A stretch of 64,000 bases of DNA from Betaproteobacteria bacterium (GTDB taxonomy: Bacteria; Pseudomonadota; Gammaproteobacteria; Burkholderiales; SG8-39). Positions 1-9,257 of the stretch are shown in pieces (the stretch's first letter is position 1; each line of letters starts with the position of its first letter). A program made the position numbers and the translations under genes. The notes below the pieces were generated by a model, which saw nothing but the letters and a program-made list of their open reading frames with translations, was not told the origin of the DNA and did not search any database. The stretch is taken from NCBI GenBank assembly GCA_016195915.1, contig JACPYS010000042.1, positions 74,285-138,284 of the forward strand, read 5' to 3'.

Positions 1-1
1 C

Positions 2-628
<627 letters not shown>

Positions 629-630
629 GC

Positions 631-1689
631 ATGGATATCAAGACCAGAACCAACCAGACGAGCATCAGCATGCGCAAGACACCGATGACAATGATCCAGG
701 CGTTGCGTTCGGCGATGGACGTGATGCTCGAACGCGACCCCAACGTCGTCGTCTACGGCCAGGACGTGGGCTACTTCGGCGGCGTGTTCCGGTGCACCGA
801 AGGCCTGCAGGCGAAGTACGGCAAGTCGCGCGTATTCGACGCACCGATCTCCGAAGGCGGTATCGTCGGCACGGCCGTCGGCATGGGCGCCTACGGCCTG
901 CGCGCGGTCGTTGAAATCCAGTTCGCCGACTACTTTTATCCGGCGTCCGACCAGATCGTCTCCGAGGCGGCGCGCTTGCGCTACCGCTCGGCGGGTGACT
1001 TCACGGCGCCGATCACCATCCGCATGCCGTGCGGCGGCGGCATCTACGGCGGGCAGACGCACAGCCAGAGCCCGGAGGCGCTGTTCACGCATGTCTGCGG
1101 GCTGCGCACGGTGATGCCATCCAACCCCTACGACGCCAAGGGTCTGCTGATCGCCTCGATCGAGTGCGATGACCCCGTCATCTTTCTCGAACCCAAGCGG
1201 CTCTACAACGGCCCGTTCGACGGCCATCACGACAAGCCGGTGGTGCCATGGTCCAGGCACCCGCTGGGCGAAGTGCCCGAAGGCCACTACACGGTGCCGC
1301 TGGAGTCGGCCGCGGTGTTCCGCGCCGGCAGCGAGCTGACGGTGATCACCTACGGCACGATGGTGTTCGTGTCGGAGGCGGCGGTGCTGGAGACCGGCAT
1401 TGACGCCGAGATCATCGACCTGCGCAGCCTCTGGCCGCTGGACCTCGACACGCTCGTCAATTCGGTCAACAAGACCGGCCGCTGTGTCGTCGTGCACGAG
1501 GCCACGCGTACCAGCGGTTTCGGCGCCGAGCTGACGGCGCTGGTGCAGGAACACTGCTTCTATCACCTCGAAGCGCCGATCGAACGCGTGGCCGGCTGGG
1601 ACACGCCCTACCCGCATGCGCAGGAGTGGGCCTACTTCCCCGGCCCCGCACGCGTAGCCACCGCGTTCAAGCGCGCGATGGAGGCATGA
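631..1689 (+). CDS. bkdA2: branched-chain 2-oxoacid dehydrogenase E1 beta subunit
   Basis: This 352-residue protein closely resembles Pseudomonas BkdA2 as I recall it: a TMIQALRSAMDVMLERD start, VVYGQDVGYFGGVFRCTEGL, and the C-terminal AQEWAYFPGP. It forms the E1 heterotetramer with the preceding alpha subunit and contributes to the thiamine-diphosphate site. The ATG at 631 is chosen because it follows the alpha stop by 2 bases; the open frame extends further upstream only as an overlap with bkdA1. The next gene starts one base after its stop, so the four bkd genes form one transcript. A bkdR-type Lrp regulator would be expected upstream, outside the window. Confidence 0.96.
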   Translation: MDIKTRTNQTSISMRKTPMTMIQALRSAMDVMLERDPNVVVYGQDVGYFGGVFRCTEGLQAKYGKSRVFDAPISEGGIVGTAVGMGAYGLRAVVEIQFADYFYPASDQIVSEAARLRYRSAGDFTAPITIRMPCGGGIYGGQTHSQSPEALFTHVCGLRTVMPSNPYDAKGLLIASIECDDPVIFLEPKRLYNGPFDGHHDKPVVPWSRHPLGEVPEGHYTVPLESAAVFRAGSELTVITYGTMVFVSEAAVLETGIDAEIIDLRSLWPLDLDTLVNSVNKTGRCVVVHEATRTSGFGAELTALVQEHCFYHLEAPIERVAGWDTPYPHAQEWAYFPGPARVATAFKRAMEA

Positions 1690-1690
1690 G

Positions 1691-2932
1691 ATGGGCGTGC
1701 ATGTGATCAAGATGCCGGACATCGGCGAAGGCATCGCCGAAGTGGAACTCGTGGCTTGGCGTGTGAAGCCTGGCGACACAGTGGCCGCGGACCAGATTCT
1801 CGCCGACGTGATGACCGACAAGGCAACGGTGGAGATTCCATCGCCGGTCGTAGGCACGGTGATCACGCTCGGTGGCGAAATTGGCCAGGCGATGGCCGTC
1901 GGGAGCGAGCTGATTCGCCTCGAGGTTGAGGGCGCGGGTAACGTGAAGGCAGTGGGGAAGGAGAGGTCCGCCGCGCCCGCGAAAGCCGCGCCGGTGGCGT
2001 CACCGCCACCGCCACAGGCAACCGCGCCCTTCGTACAACCGGCACGCCAACCCGGCAACAAGCCCATCGCGTCACCGGCAGTGCGCCGGCGCGCGTGGGA
2101 CTTGGGGCTGGAGCTGCAGTCCGTTCCGGGTAGCGGCGCGGGCGGGCGCGTCACGCACGAGGACCTCGACGCTTACGCGGCGCGCGCTCTAGGCACGCAG
2201 TCCTCGAACGCCGGCACTCGCTACGCCGAGCGGACCGGCGAAGAGGCGATTCCCGTCATCGGCCTGCGCCGCAAGATCGCGCAGAAGATGCAGGAGGCCA
2301 AGCGCCGCATCCCGCACTTCACCTATGTCGAAGAGATCGACGTCACCGAGCTGGCGGCGCTGCGCTCCCAACTGAACGCGAAGTGGGGCACCGAGCGCGG
2401 CCACCTCACGCTGCTGCCGCTGCTGGCGCGCGCGATCGTGCTGGCTGTGCGCGAATTTCCGCAGGTCAACGCACGCTTCGACGACGACGCCGGCATCGTC
2501 ACACGCCACGGCGCGGTGCACATTGGCATCGCCACGCAGACCGATGCCGGCCTGATGGTGCCGGTGCTGCGCCATGCCGAGGCGCGCGACCTGTGGTCCA
2601 GCGCCGCTGAGATCGCGCGCCTGGCCGACGCCGCGCGCACCGCCAAAGCAGGGCGCGAGGAACTGAGCGGCTCGACCATCACCATCACCAGCCTGGGGGC
2701 GCTGGGCGGCATCGTCACGACGCCGGTGATCAACCACCCCGAAGTGGCCATCGTCGGGGTCAACCGCATCGTCGAACGGCCGATGATCCGCGGCGGCGCG
2801 GTGGTGCCGCGGCTGATGATGAACCTGTCGTCATCGTTCGATCACCGCGTGGTCGACGGCGCAGTTGGTGCCCGGTTCGTGCAGGCGCTGCGCGGCTATC
2901 TCGAATGTCCGGCGACCTTGTTCGTGGAGTAG
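1691..2932 (+). CDS. bkdB: dihydrolipoamide acyltransferase E2 of the branched-chain 2-oxoacid dehydrogenase complex
   Basis: This 413-residue E2 core protein transfers branched acyl groups from lipoate to CoA. An N-terminal lipoyl domain (about residues 3-77) carries the lipoylation lysine K44 in the TDKATVEIPSP motif. A Pro/Ala-rich linker follows, then a peripheral subunit-binding domain (about 120-155, SPAVRRRAWDLGL to GGRVTHEDL). The C-terminal catalytic acyltransferase domain ends with the FDHRVVDG active-site motif. There is a single lipoyl domain, as usual for bacterial BkdB. It sits between E1 beta and lpdV with 1-3 base gaps. Confidence 0.95.
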   Translation: MGVHVIKMPDIGEGIAEVELVAWRVKPGDTVAADQILADVMTDKATVEIPSPVVGTVITLGGEIGQAMAVGSELIRLEVEGAGNVKAVGKERSAAPAKAAPVASPPPPQATAPFVQPARQPGNKPIASPAVRRRAWDLGLELQSVPGSGAGGRVTHEDLDAYAARALGTQSSNAGTRYAERTGEEAIPVIGLRRKIAQKMQEAKRRIPHFTYVEEIDVTELAALRSQLNAKWGTERGHLTLLPLLARAIVLAVREFPQVNARFDDDAGIVTRHGAVHIGIATQTDAGLMVPVLRHAEARDLWSSAAEIARLADAARTAKAGREELSGSTITITSLGALGGIVTTPVINHPEVAIVGVNRIVERPMIRGGAVVPRLMMNLSSSFDHRVVDGAVGARFVQALRGYLECPATLFVE

Positions 2933-2935
2933 CCG

Positions 2936-4336
2936 ATGGACACACGATCGACTGCGTTGCTTGTAATCGGCGGCGGCCCCGGCGGCTATGTCGCGGCGAT
3001 CCGCGCTGCGCAGCTCGGCATCGCCACCACGCTCGTCGAAGGCGATAAGCTCGGCGGCACCTGCCTCAACATTGGATGTATTCCGTCCAAGGCCTTGATC
3101 CACGCCGCCGAGCAGTTCGAGAAGGCCTGCCATTACGCACAGGACTCGCCGCTCGGCATTCACGTCGAGTCGCCGCGCATCGACCTGGCGCAGACGGTGC
3201 GATGGAAGGACGGCATCGTCACCAAACTCACCGGCGGCGTCGCCGCACTGCTGAAGAAGAACCGCGTGCAGGTCGTGAGCGGCTGGGCCCGCATTATCGA
3301 TGGTAAGACGGCCGAGGTGACGAGCGGCGCGGGGCAGGACGCGTTGCGCATCGTCTGCGAACACCTGTTGCTTGCACCAGGCTCCCAGGCGGTGGCGCTG
3401 CCGGCGATGCCCTTCGGTGGCAGCGTCATCTCGTCGACCGAAGCCCTTGCGCCGCAAGCGCTGCCGCAGCGCCTGGTCGTCGTCGGCGCCGGCTACATCG
3501 GGCTGGAACTCGGCACCGCGTATCGCAAGCTGGGCGCCGAAGTGACGGTGGTCGAGGCATTGGACCGCGCGCTGCCGGCCTACGACGACGAGCTCGCCAA
3601 ACCGGTGGCCGCCTCACTGCGGCGGCTCGGCGTGCAACTTCATCTGGGGTGCACCGTGCAGGGGTTGAACGCGAGCGGCGACGCGGTGCGCATGCGCAAC
3701 GCGCAAGGCGAAGAGTCCGCGCTGCCGGCCGATCAGGTACTGGTCGCTGTCGGGCGGTGGCCGCGCACCGCCGGCTGGGGGCTGGAGAGCTTGATGCTCG
3801 GCATGAACGGACGCGCCGTGCGCATCGATGACCAATGCCGCACGTCGATGCGCAACGTCTGGGCGATCGGCGACGTGACCGGTGAGCCGATGCTGGCTCA
3901 CCGCGCCATGGCGCAGGGCGAGATGGTGGCCGAGATCATCGCCGGCCGGCGCCGGCACTTCACACCTGCAGCAATCCCCGCCGTGTGCTTCACCGACCCT
4001 GAACTGGTCGTCGTCGGCCGCACGCCGCCGGAGGCGGCACAAGCCGGGCTGGAGTGCATCAGCGCGATGTTCCCGTTTGCCGCCAACGGACGCGCGATGA
4101 CGCTCGAATCGAGCGAGGGTTTCGTGCGCGTCGTCGCGCGCCGCGACAACCACCTGATCGTCGGCTGGCAGGCGGTGGGCCGCAACGTGTCGGAGCTGAG
4201 CACGGCATTCACCCACTCGATCGAAATGGGCGAGCGGCTCGAAGACACGGCGGGCACGATCCACGCCCACCCGACGCTCGGCGAAGCGGTGCAGGAAGCG
4301 GCGCTGCGCGCGCTCGGGCACGCGCTGCATGTGTAG
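2936..4336 (+). CDS. lpdV: dihydrolipoyl dehydrogenase E3 of the Bkd complex
   Basis: This 466-residue flavoprotein re-oxidises dihydrolipoamide with NAD+. The N-terminal FAD-binding [10 protein letters not shown] motif is at residues 12-21. The redox disulfide is C43/C48 in [14 protein letters not shown] second NAD-binding [10 protein letters not shown] motif lies mid-protein. The C-terminal dimerisation domain carries the catalytic HPTLGE (H445, E450). Being the last gene of a bkdA1-bkdA2-bkdB operon makes it the dedicated LPD-Val type rather than the general lpd. No clear terminator follows; the next 219 bases before 4556 hold no recognisable gene. Confidence 0.95.
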   Translation: MDTRSTALLVIGGGPGGYVAAIRAAQLGIATTLVEGDKLGGTCLNIGCIPSKALIHAAEQFEKACHYAQDSPLGIHVESPRIDLAQTVRWKDGIVTKLTGGVAALLKKNRVQVVSGWARIIDGKTAEVTSGAGQDALRIVCEHLLLAPGSQAVALPAMPFGGSVISSTEALAPQALPQRLVVVGAGYIGLELGTAYRKLGAEVTVVEALDRALPAYDDELAKPVAASLRRLGVQLHLGCTVQGLNASGDAVRMRNAQGEESALPADQVLVAVGRWPRTAGWGLESLMLGMNGRAVRIDDQCRTSMRNVWAIGDVTGEPMLAHRAMAQGEMVAEIIAGRRRHFTPAAIPAVCFTDPELVVVGRTPPEAAQAGLECISAMFPFAANGRAMTLESSEGFVRVVARRDNHLIVGWQAVGRNVSELSTAFTHSIEMGERLEDTAGTIHAHPTLGEAVQEAALRALGHALHV

Positions 4337-4555
4337 GGCGGCTCCTCTCGTACCAAGTGGTTGATCCGCTCTGCGGCGGTCAAAACACGCGCCCGCGGAA
4401 GTTGTTCCATGTCAAATCGAATGCAAGCAGGCGCGCTTTCCGCGCGTCTGCCAGTACATTTCTCGACGCTGCCGCTCATTGAGGGATTGAAACTTGCCCA
4501 CTGCCCAAACCATACGCGGTAACGGCGACCCCCCATCGATTCAGGAGACGCACCG

Positions 4556-5059
4556 GTGAAAATACGAACGGGAGCAATTCGCATTGCGGGGGCAGTGCTG
4601 GCGGCAATCGCGCTCGCATTTGCGGCAAGTGTTCATGCAGCGAGCGCCGTTGCGCACGAGCACCAGGCGGGGGCGAGCGCAGCGTTGAAGCTGAACGCCG
4701 GCAAGAAGTGGGGTACCGACGAGCCGTTGCGCCAGGGAATGGCAAGCGTCAAATCCACGGTTGCGAAGAACCTCGCGGCGGTCCACGCCGGCAAGGTGCA
4801 CGCCGCCAAGTACAAGGCGATCGCAGGCGAACTGAATGGACAGGTTGCCATCAGGGTGCAGAACTGCAAGCTCGACAAGGACGCCGACGAAGTGCTGCAC
4901 GCGGTGCTCGCGCAGGTGCTGCAAGGCGCCGAGGCGATGGAAGGCAAGGACAAGAAAGTCAGACCGCGCGCCGGATTTCTCAAGGTCGTCGACGGACTCG
5001 ACAGCTATGGCAAGCATTTCGATCATTCCGGCTGGCAGCCGGTGAAGACCGGGCACTGA
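4556..5059 (+). CDS. small exported protein of unknown function, upstream of cytochrome b561
   Basis: I do not recognise a named family. The 167-residue product starts with a clear signal peptide (KIRTGAIRIAGAVLAAIALAFAA, probable cleavage after VHA near residue 24). A His/Ala-rich segment follows, then a helical mature domain with the phrase GKKWGTDEPLRQGM and a lone cysteine (VQNCKLDK). The GTG at 4556 is chosen because GGAG lies 7-10 bases upstream and the signal peptide begins there. The gene ends 6 bases before a cytochrome b561 gene, suggesting a periplasmic partner of that membrane cytochrome. It carries no CxxCH, so it is not itself a c-type cytochrome. Confidence 0.75.
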   Translation: MKIRTGAIRIAGAVLAAIALAFAASVHAASAVAHEHQAGASAALKLNAGKKWGTDEPLRQGMASVKSTVAKNLAAVHAGKVHAAKYKAIAGELNGQVAIRVQNCKLDKDADEVLHAVLAQVLQGAEAMEGKDKKVRPRAGFLKVVDGLDSYGKHFDHSGWQPVKTGH

Positions 5060-5065
5060 ATAACG

Positions 5066-5623
5066 GTGCCGCAACTCGATCTCGTTACGCGCCTCATCCA
5101 CCTTGCGCTGGCGGTGCTCGCCGTGGCGGCATTTATTTCCGGCGAGTTCGCGGGCGATTACAAGCGGACCAGCCACCTCGGGTTCGACGTGCACACCTGG
5201 GTGGGTTTCGCGCTCAGCGCAGTCATCGCAATTCGCATGGCTTGGGGTTTTGCAGGGCCGGGCGTCGCGCGCTTTTCGAGCTGGATGCCGTACTCGCGCG
5301 CGAGGTTTCGGCTCGTCATCGAAGATCTGCGCGCCCTCGCAACGCTGAAACTTCCGCAGCGACCTGCCCACGAGGGCCTCGCGGGCCTGGTGCAGGCTTT
5401 CGGCTTGCTGGTGTTTGCCTGGATCGCGATTACCGGGATGCCGCTGTTCTTTCTGATCGAGCCCGGGATGCGGGCGAGCGGAGCGGCGCGCACGATCAAA
5501 GAGCTGCACGAAACCGGCCAGGTCCTGATCCCCGTGTATCTGGCGCTCCATGTCGGCGCCGTTGCGATGCATGCACTCCGGGGCCATCATTTGTGGCGGC
5601 GGATGTTTTTTCTCGGTTCCTAG
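5066..5623 (+). CDS. cytochrome b561-type di-haem membrane protein
   Basis: This 185-residue integral membrane protein has four hydrophobic segments. Histidines are placed as in the bacterial cytochrome b561 family: H12 in the first helix (RLIHLAL), the HLGFDVHTWVGF pair before and in the second, and paired histidines in the last helix (ALHVGAVAMHALRGHH). Such proteins pass electrons between quinol and periplasmic acceptors. The GTG start at 5066 is inferred because the first helix begins immediately. It is probably co-transcribed with the preceding exported protein, which may be its redox or structural partner. Confidence 0.85.
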   Translation: MPQLDLVTRLIHLALAVLAVAAFISGEFAGDYKRTSHLGFDVHTWVGFALSAVIAIRMAWGFAGPGVARFSSWMPYSRARFRLVIEDLRALATLKLPQRPAHEGLAGLVQAFGLLVFAWIAITGMPLFFLIEPGMRASGAARTIKELHETGQVLIPVYLALHVGAVAMHALRGHHLWRRMFFLGS

Positions 5624-5698
5624 CGTATCTATTATCGGCTCGCCGCCGTCCTTCGCTGACGACCGGTACGCGTTTCTCACCATAGCGTAGATCGACGA

Positions 5699-5743
5699 GA
5701 GGATGCGGGCCTGCACGGTCTTGTGTTCGGAAGGTGTCGACAT
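5699..5743 (-). pseudogene. possible remnant of the start of a type I restriction hsdR gene
   Basis: The frame beginning with ATG at 5743 encodes MSTPSEHKTVQARIL. This closely matches, from memory, the conserved beginning of HsdR-like type I restriction subunits (SEHKTVQARIL followed by a tyrosine-rich nuclease domain). After these 15 codons the similarity stops, and the frame runs antisense through the cytochrome b561 gene, so the rest of the gene is gone. It lies 15 bases downstream of the ATPase gene at 5759-7195 on the same strand. The call rests on recall of a short motif. Confidence 0.35.
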
Positions 5744-5758
5744 TGCGCGGACTCGTTC

Positions 5759-7195
5759 CTACCCGGACCGCCGACGTTCCAGTGTGTTGCGGGCAACCGT
5801 GTAGCAATGTAGCGCGGTCGGCGTCAATTCGATATCGATACCGTCCACTGTGACCTGGCCGGAATAGGAATGTGTCGTCGCCAGCGGCGCCCGGCCGAGC
5901 TTGTGGCGCTGGGCAAACCAGGCGAGCTGCCGCAGTTCCTTCGGATCTTCCGCCGCGCGATCCGACCATTTGACTTCGATGGCAAATCGGGGTCGCTGTG
6001 TTCCCGGCTCCAGGCTCACCAGATCCACTTCGCCCTTGCCCCAGCGCGCGTAATGCAGCGACGTGACATACGCAGTGTTATGCAGCCATTGGCTGAATAC
6101 CGCCGTTTCGGCAAGCTGGCCGATCGCCTCGTCATGATCTGCGATGGGACCGAACAGCGCGGCGCGCATGGTGGGGTTCGTCAAGTACAGCTTGAACGTG
6201 GTCATGCGCTTGAAATGCCGTGCATCGGCGTCGATCCGCCGCACACGCTTGATCAGAAACGCGGCTTCGAGATACTCGACGTATCGCGTCAGCGTATTCT
6301 TCGCCACGTGCGAGGTCTGCGCCAATCCCTCCAGGCTCACCTCCAGCCCTGTGTTATAGGCCAGCGTGTTGAACAGGCTGTTGAGCTCCTGGATGTCGCT
6401 GATGCCGTAGAGAATCGGCAAATCCCGCAACAAGACCTTGTCGATGATGTCGCTCTTGATGTAGCGGCGCGGGTTGGCCTGGATGTGCGCTGAGAACACC
6501 GCCTCCGGAAAACCGCCGAAGTTCAGATACCGGATGAACTCCTCGTTGAGACCCTCGATGTCCTGCGCGGCAAAGCGGACCGGGGCGCCGGCCTCGCCCC
6601 GTTCAGTGATCAGATCGTGCTCGCGGTTGACGAAGCGCAGATATTCCGCGAACGTGAGCGGCGGCAACTGGAACTCGGTAAAACGTCCCGCGCCCGATTC
6701 CGCGCTCTTCGCCTTGAGCGCGGCGGCGGCGGAGCCGGTCGCGACGAACTGGATTCCGCGAAAGCTATCCACCAGCGACTTCAGGTGAACCTCCCACTCC
6801 TTGAGATACTGGATCTCGTCGAAGAACACGTAAAGCGGCGTCCCGGCGGGCCGGTCGAACAGGCGCTGGAAACGGCGCACCAGGGTCTCGATCGCCAGGC
6901 CGGAGTAGATCGGTGTTTCGAGCGATACGTACAGGATGTCCCGCCCGCTGACGCCGGCCTCGTCCATCAACCACTCGATGGTGTGATAGACCATGATCGT
7001 CTTGCCCACGCGCCGCGGCCCGAGCAGCACAAGCGCCCGGTTGACCTCCACGTCCTTTACCAGACTGGAGAAAGTCGGCAAGTAGGCGCGTCGCGGGAAA
7101 GACCGGTACTCGGGCTCGATCGCCTGCCCGGCCTGCCACCAGGGGTTATCGAGCCGGAGGCGAATTTCTATTTCTCGATCAGATACTTGCCGCAT
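5759..7195 (-). CDS. ATP-binding protein of the AAA_14/DUF4143 type
   Basis: This 478-residue protein has an N-terminal P-loop ATPase domain: Walker A GPRRVGKT near residue 59, a Walker B-like LYVFFDEIQYLKEW and a sensor segment FVATGSAA. A DUF4143-type C-terminal region follows, with a winged-helix segment (LAQTSHVAKNTLTRYVEYLEAAFLIKRV) and a nuclease-like tail (EVDLVSLEPG, then FAIEVKWSDR). Such proteins are common and scattered by horizontal transfer; their role is mostly unknown, with links to defence or toxin-antitoxin loci. The gene begins in an AT-rich stretch unlike its surroundings (7196-7260) and is divergent from the SEC-C gene. Confidence 0.88.
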   Translation of the reverse strand: MRQVSDREIEIRLRLDNPWWQAGQAIEPEYRSFPRRAYLPTFSSLVKDVEVNRALVLLGPRRVGKTIMVYHTIEWLMDEAGVSGRDILYVSLETPIYSGLAIETLVRRFQRLFDRPAGTPLYVFFDEIQYLKEWEVHLKSLVDSFRGIQFVATGSAAAALKAKSAESGAGRFTEFQLPPLTFAEYLRFVNREHDLITERGEAGAPVRFAAQDIEGLNEEFIRYLNFGGFPEAVFSAHIQANPRRYIKSDIIDKVLLRDLPILYGISDIQELNSLFNTLAYNTGLEVSLEGLAQTSHVAKNTLTRYVEYLEAAFLIKRVRRIDADARHFKRMTTFKLYLTNPTMRAALFGPIADHDEAIGQLAETAVFSQWLHNTAYVTSLHYARWGKGEVDLVSLEPGTQRPRFAIEVKWSDRAAEDPKELRQLAWFAQRHKLGRAPLATTHSYSGQVTVDGIDIELTPTALHCYTVARNTLERRRSG

Positions 7196-7313
7196 ATTTT
7201 CGAAATAAGATACATGAATTGATCTTAATATATACCTATTAGACTCAATGTGCTAAGCATATAACGGATCCAAACACGATGGCTCGTCATGTTGTGGCGC
7301 GATTCGCTCAATT

Positions 7314-7332
7314 GCGCCAATTGAATTGGCGC
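7314..7332. promoter_or_regulatory. 19-bp perfect palindrome upstream of the SEC-C gene
   Basis: GCGCCAATTGAATTGGCGC has two 9-base arms around a single central G. It lies 65 bases before the ATG at 7398, in the divergent intergenic region between the ATPase and the SEC-C gene. No T-run follows, so an operator is more likely than a terminator. The binding protein is unknown. Confidence 0.45.
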
Positions 7333-7397
7333 GCAATAGGATTTTCACCCCACTACAGCCTGCCTGCGATAATCCGGCAACCTTGGGCGGATTTGCG

Positions 7398-9122
7398 ATG
7401 GCGAACGTCGAGAAGACCAACAGCAGCACCAGGCAGCATCGGCTCAGGGTTGCCGAAGAGTGGGTCGGTGGGCGCCGGCTCATGCCGTCCTACGTCATGG
7501 AAGACAAGCCCTACCGCCCGGAGCTTGTCATCTGGCTCGACGTCACGAACGACCTCATCGTCGGCTCGGAGGTATTCAAGCCGGGCGAGCCTCTGAGCGT
7601 CGAAGCCGAGTTGCTCGCTACGGCCATGAATAAGCCGATGGCCGGCAAGCCAAGGAGTCCCAGCATCGTCAGGGTCGCCGATTCCGCGCTCGCGGCTCTT
7701 CTGCGCGGCAGACTCGATCCAGACGTGCGCATCGACGTCGCACAAACGCCGGAGCTCGATCGCGTGATCGAGCTCATGGCCGTGTCGTTGACTCGCGATG
7801 AGCAGGACGCAAGCTATCTCGAAGACGGCAGGATCACGTCCGATACGATGCGCCGGTTCTTTGCGGCAGCAGCCAAGCTCTGGAAGATGGCGCCGTGGAA
7901 GAACGTCCACGATTCGCAGCTCCTGCGCCTTGACTGCCCGGCGCTCGATGCCCGGAACAAGGTCGTGTCGATCATCGGCAACCTCGGAGAGAGTTTCGGC
8001 GTCCTGGTGTTCGATTCTCTCGATGGATTCGAGGCCATGGCCGAGCGCAGCGACGCGCACATGGCCGGCAAGCAGAGGAGCAATCTCGGCACGAGCATCT
8101 TTTCAATCAACTTCGAACGCGGCTCGGATATCCCGAAGGCGATGCGCCGGGAAATCGACCGGCACGGCTGGCGGGTACCGGATGCAAACGCCTACCCGCG
8201 CATTCAGTGGATCGATCCCGATCGCATGCTTCACCCGCTCACCGATCGCGATGTCGTGTTTGCCACCGCTTGCGCCGAGGCAATCACCGGGTTCTTTGCC
8301 CGGCACGGAAACGACATCGCCGGTGGAACGTTCAAACAGGCGGGCGAGCGGATAGCGCTCGATGATCTGCCGGGCCTTCCCACAGTCGAGCTGGCCGCAC
8401 CGCATCCCGGGCGCGCCTGGGAAGAACAAGACGAGTCGTTTGATGACGAAGCGGAGCTCGAGACCGAGCTCGCGCGCGGACACGAGATCGTCAAGTCGTT
8501 TGTGTTGGCCCAGAAGAGCGCTGGTCGAGATGACGATTGGCTCGCCGCCGCGGAATTCTGCGGCGACAATCTCTGTGAATTCAAGATCAACTACGCCGAC
8601 GGCCGAGCCGGCGGCTGGAGCGCAGCGCTCGTCGAAGAATATCTGCTCGATTACTTCCCGCGAAAGGTGTCCGCGGACGAGGACTTGATCGCGAAGACGC
8701 CGGAGGTGCTGACGGCCTTTTTTGATTGGACCGAACAGTCGCAGCTTGTCGGCAAGCGAACGGCCGACGCGATTCGCAAGCGCATCAAGAGCATTCGCAA
8801 CCGCTTCGATGCCGCGGCGCGGAATCCCGGCAACTTCGGCATGGCGAAGTCGCTGGTTATGGGCATGCGAGACGCCGGCATCGACATTACGAAGCAAGAG
8901 GACGTCGACAGCTACCTCAAGACGCGCAATGCCGGGATGGCGGCCGGGGGACGGGATTGGTTGGCGCCATTGCCGAACGCGAAGGCTCGCGAGGCCAAAG
9001 CCTCCGCAATTCCCGCTCGCTCGCGCTGGAGTTGGTCTGGCGAAGGTTCGCCACCGGATCCCAAAGCGCCGTGCCCGTGCGGCAGCGGCAAGCGGTACAA
9101 GAAGTGCTGCATGCCGAGATAG
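7398..9122 (+). CDS. SEC-C motif protein with DUF6930-like N-terminal region
   Basis: This protein is about 574 residues. It ends in a SEC-C zinc-binding motif (CPCGSGKRYKKCC), the short zinc knuckle found at the C-terminus of SecA and many unrelated proteins. The long N-terminal part has two similar alpha/beta blocks (around PELVIWLDVTNDLIVG and NKVVSIIGNLGESFGVLVFDSLDGF), reminiscent of DUF6930/DUF7309-type domains. The ATG at 7398 is preferred over a TTG 24 codons upstream, because that upstream segment includes the right arm of a palindrome and has no protein-like character. The function is unknown; the zinc knuckle suggests nucleic-acid or protein binding in the cytoplasm. Confidence 0.8.
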   Translation: MANVEKTNSSTRQHRLRVAEEWVGGRRLMPSYVMEDKPYRPELVIWLDVTNDLIVGSEVFKPGEPLSVEAELLATAMNKPMAGKPRSPSIVRVADSALAALLRGRLDPDVRIDVAQTPELDRVIELMAVSLTRDEQDASYLEDGRITSDTMRRFFAAAAKLWKMAPWKNVHDSQLLRLDCPALDARNKVVSIIGNLGESFGVLVFDSLDGFEAMAERSDAHMAGKQRSNLGTSIFSINFERGSDIPKAMRREIDRHGWRVPDANAYPRIQWIDPDRMLHPLTDRDVVFATACAEAITGFFARHGNDIAGGTFKQAGERIALDDLPGLPTVELAAPHPGRAWEEQDESFDDEAELETELARGHEIVKSFVLAQKSAGRDDDWLAAAEFCGDNLCEFKINYADGRAGGWSAALVEEYLLDYFPRKVSADEDLIAKTPEVLTAFFDWTEQSQLVGKRTADAIRKRIKSIRNRFDAAARNPGNFGMAKSLVMGMRDAGIDITKQEDVDSYLKTRNAGMAAGGRDWLAPLPNAKAREAKASAIPARSRWSWSGEGSPPDPKAPCPCGSGKRYKKCCMPR

Positions 9123-9257
9123 CCTTGGGCGCATGGGCGGCCCGCTTCCTGGTGACTTTATCGCGGATTGGATTCGACGGCGTTTTGAGCCGGTTGCGGA
9201 CGAAGTGGAAGTCCTGTTTGTTGTTTGAGACCTGTTTCGTTGGCGGGAGGGGAGGGT

